Below are positions 57,132-57,918 of a DNA stretch of 57,918 nt, piece after piece. The translations under genes and the position numbers were made by a program. Where the stretch lies: contig DJUV01000140.1 in the NCBI GenBank assembly GCA_002440625.1, forward strand, positions 1 through 57,918, written 5' to 3'. How positions within the stretch are numbered: the stretch's first letter is position 1; every line of letters begins with the position of its first letter. Source of the stretch: Rhodobacteraceae bacterium UBA6273. GTDB lineage: Bacteria; Pseudomonadota; Alphaproteobacteria; Rhodobacterales; Rhodobacteraceae. The notes under the pieces are model-generated. The model was not told where the DNA came from, made no database searches, and worked only from the letters and a program-made list of their open reading frames with translations.

Positions 57132-57918
57132 ATGACCCCAGGTCCGCTGCCCGACCAGCGGGGTCAGGGCCGTCGCGTGTTGATCGTGGTCGAGAACCTT
57201 CCGGTGCCGCTTGACCGGCGGGTCTGGCTGGAGGCGACGACGCTCACGCAGTCCGGTTACGCGGTGACGGTCATCTGCCCGACCGGGCGCGGATGGGACA
57301 AGCACCATGAGATCATCGACGGGATCGAGATCTTCCGCTACCCCGCACCGCCCGAGGCGCATTCCGGTGCGGCCGCCTATGCGAGGGAGTATCTCGGGTC
57401 GCTCTGGCACTGGTTCCGGCTTGCCGGAAAGGTGCGGAAGGCCAGGGGCTTTGACGTCATCCACGGCTGCAATCCCCCCGATCTCGTCTTCCTTCTGGCG
57501 TGGTGGTACCGCTGGCGCGGCGTGCGCTACCTTTTCGATCACCACGATGTCTGCCCGGAGCTGTTTGTGGCCAAGTTCGGCCGGAAAGGCCTTCTCTACC
57601 GGATCATGCTGATCTGGGAGAGGATGACCTTCGCCAGCGCTTCGGTGTCGATCGCCACCAATGAAAGCTTTCGCCAGATCGCGATCAGGCGCGGCAAGAT
57701 GGCGCCCGAGGATGTCTTCGTCGTGCGCTCGGCGCCGCAGGTGGAGAAGTTCCGCATCGGGCCGGGCGATCCGGCCATGCGCAAGGGCGCGGGCACGGTT
57801 CTTGGCTATGTGGGCGTCATCGGCCAGCAGGAAGGCATGGATCTTCTGGTCGCGGCGGCGGATATCCTCATCCGCGGGATGGGCCGGGCGGATGTCCATT
57901 TCATCATCGTCGGTTTCG
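57132..57918 (+). CDS. Family 4 glycosyltransferase (WbuB/WcaI-like), 3' end outside window
   Basis: 262 complete codons from the ATG at 57132 (AGGTGGA just upstream). The N-terminal Rossmann part reads RRVLIVVENLPVPLDRRVW, the GT4 acceptor-domain start, followed by VTVICPTGRGW, DGIEIFRYP, DVIHGCNPPDLVFLLA, FDHHDVCPELF, and the start of the donor domain at LGYVGVIGQQEGMDLLV. The frame is open to the window edge. It is expected to add a sugar to a lipid-linked precursor of the polysaccharide whose flippase lies 4 kb upstream. Confidence 0.9.
   Translation, partial: MTPGPLPDQRGQGRRVLIVVENLPVPLDRRVWLEATTLTQSGYAVTVICPTGRGWDKHHEIIDGIEIFRYPAPPEAHSGAAAYAREYLGSLWHWFRLAGKVRKARGFDVIHGCNPPDLVFLLAWWYRWRGVRYLFDHHDVCPELFVAKFGRKGLLYRIMLIWERMTFASASVSIATNESFRQIAIRRGKMAPEDVFVVRSAPQVEKFRIGPGDPAMRKGAGTVLGYVGVIGQQEGMDLLVAAADILIRGMGRADVHFIIVGF

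Overview
The window is GC-rich, densely coded chromosomal DNA from an alphaproteobacterium, almost certainly Rhodobacteraceae (Rhodobacter/Rhodovulum/Defluviimonas-like). The main reasons are the gene content and order: rbfA - phosphodiester glycosidase - truB; rsmB - heparinase-like - purH - lspA - DUF3035 lipoprotein - M16 peptidase pair; serC-serA with an alphaproteobacterial-type leader; a DMSP-lyase-type cupin; an MttB-like protein beside an NADH:flavin oxidoreductase; and pbpC next to an alpha-2-macroglobulin. I see no rRNA, tRNA, CRISPR array, transposase or phage gene. Most genes are core metabolism or envelope functions, with short spacers and many 4-base ATGA/GTGA overlaps.

Layout. 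1-6.5 kb: the end of a 1-Cys peroxiredoxin gene (minus), then a plus-strand catabolic cluster (aldehyde dehydrogenase, phosphoesterase, MttB-like methyltransferase, flavin/FeS oxidoreductase) behind an 18-base AT-rich palindrome. 6.5-8.7 kb: minus-strand rbfA, phosphodiester glycosidase, truB. 8.8-12.7 kb: dapB, an MFS exporter, a tiny DUF1674 (SDHAF4-like) gene, rsmB. 12.7-20 kb: heparinase-like protein, purH, lspA, DUF3035 lipoprotein and two M16 proteins. 20-23 kb: mutL-rmuC. 23-26.8 kb: IalB-like protein, asparaginase, TauE/SafE permease, serB, YciI. 26.8-30.7 kb: LysR regulator, serC, serA; with serB this places the three serine-synthesis genes within about 5 kb. 30.8-34.8 kb: DMSP-lyase-like cupin, DUF488, two metallophosphoesterases, thiolase. 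34.9-42.4 kb: pbpC and a large alpha-2-macroglobulin on the minus strand. 42.5-47.2 kb: hybrid histidine kinase, recQ, yggT. 47.3-50.9 kb: thioesterase, UMF1 transporter, mepA, queuosine-precursor transporter. 51.2-52.9 kb: lytic transglycosylase, arfB. 53-57.9 kb: the start of a surface-polysaccharide locus (flippase, acyltransferase, GT2, phytase-like esterase, GT4 running off the window).

The most unusual segment is the 313-base gap at 50887-51199. It has a consensus -35 element, a 16-base perfect complement of the 16S rRNA 3' end acting as an extreme Shine-Dalgarno, an 18-codon ORF rich in codons that are rare in this genome, nested and mutually exclusive hairpins, and a near-perfect intrinsic terminator. 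It looks like a self-contained small RNA or micro-protein gene and I cannot assign it to a known family. Other non-coding signals worth attention are a three-copy dispersed intergenic element, a 28-base perfect palindrome between serC and serA, a candidate serC leader RNA, and several operator-like palindromes in divergent promoters.
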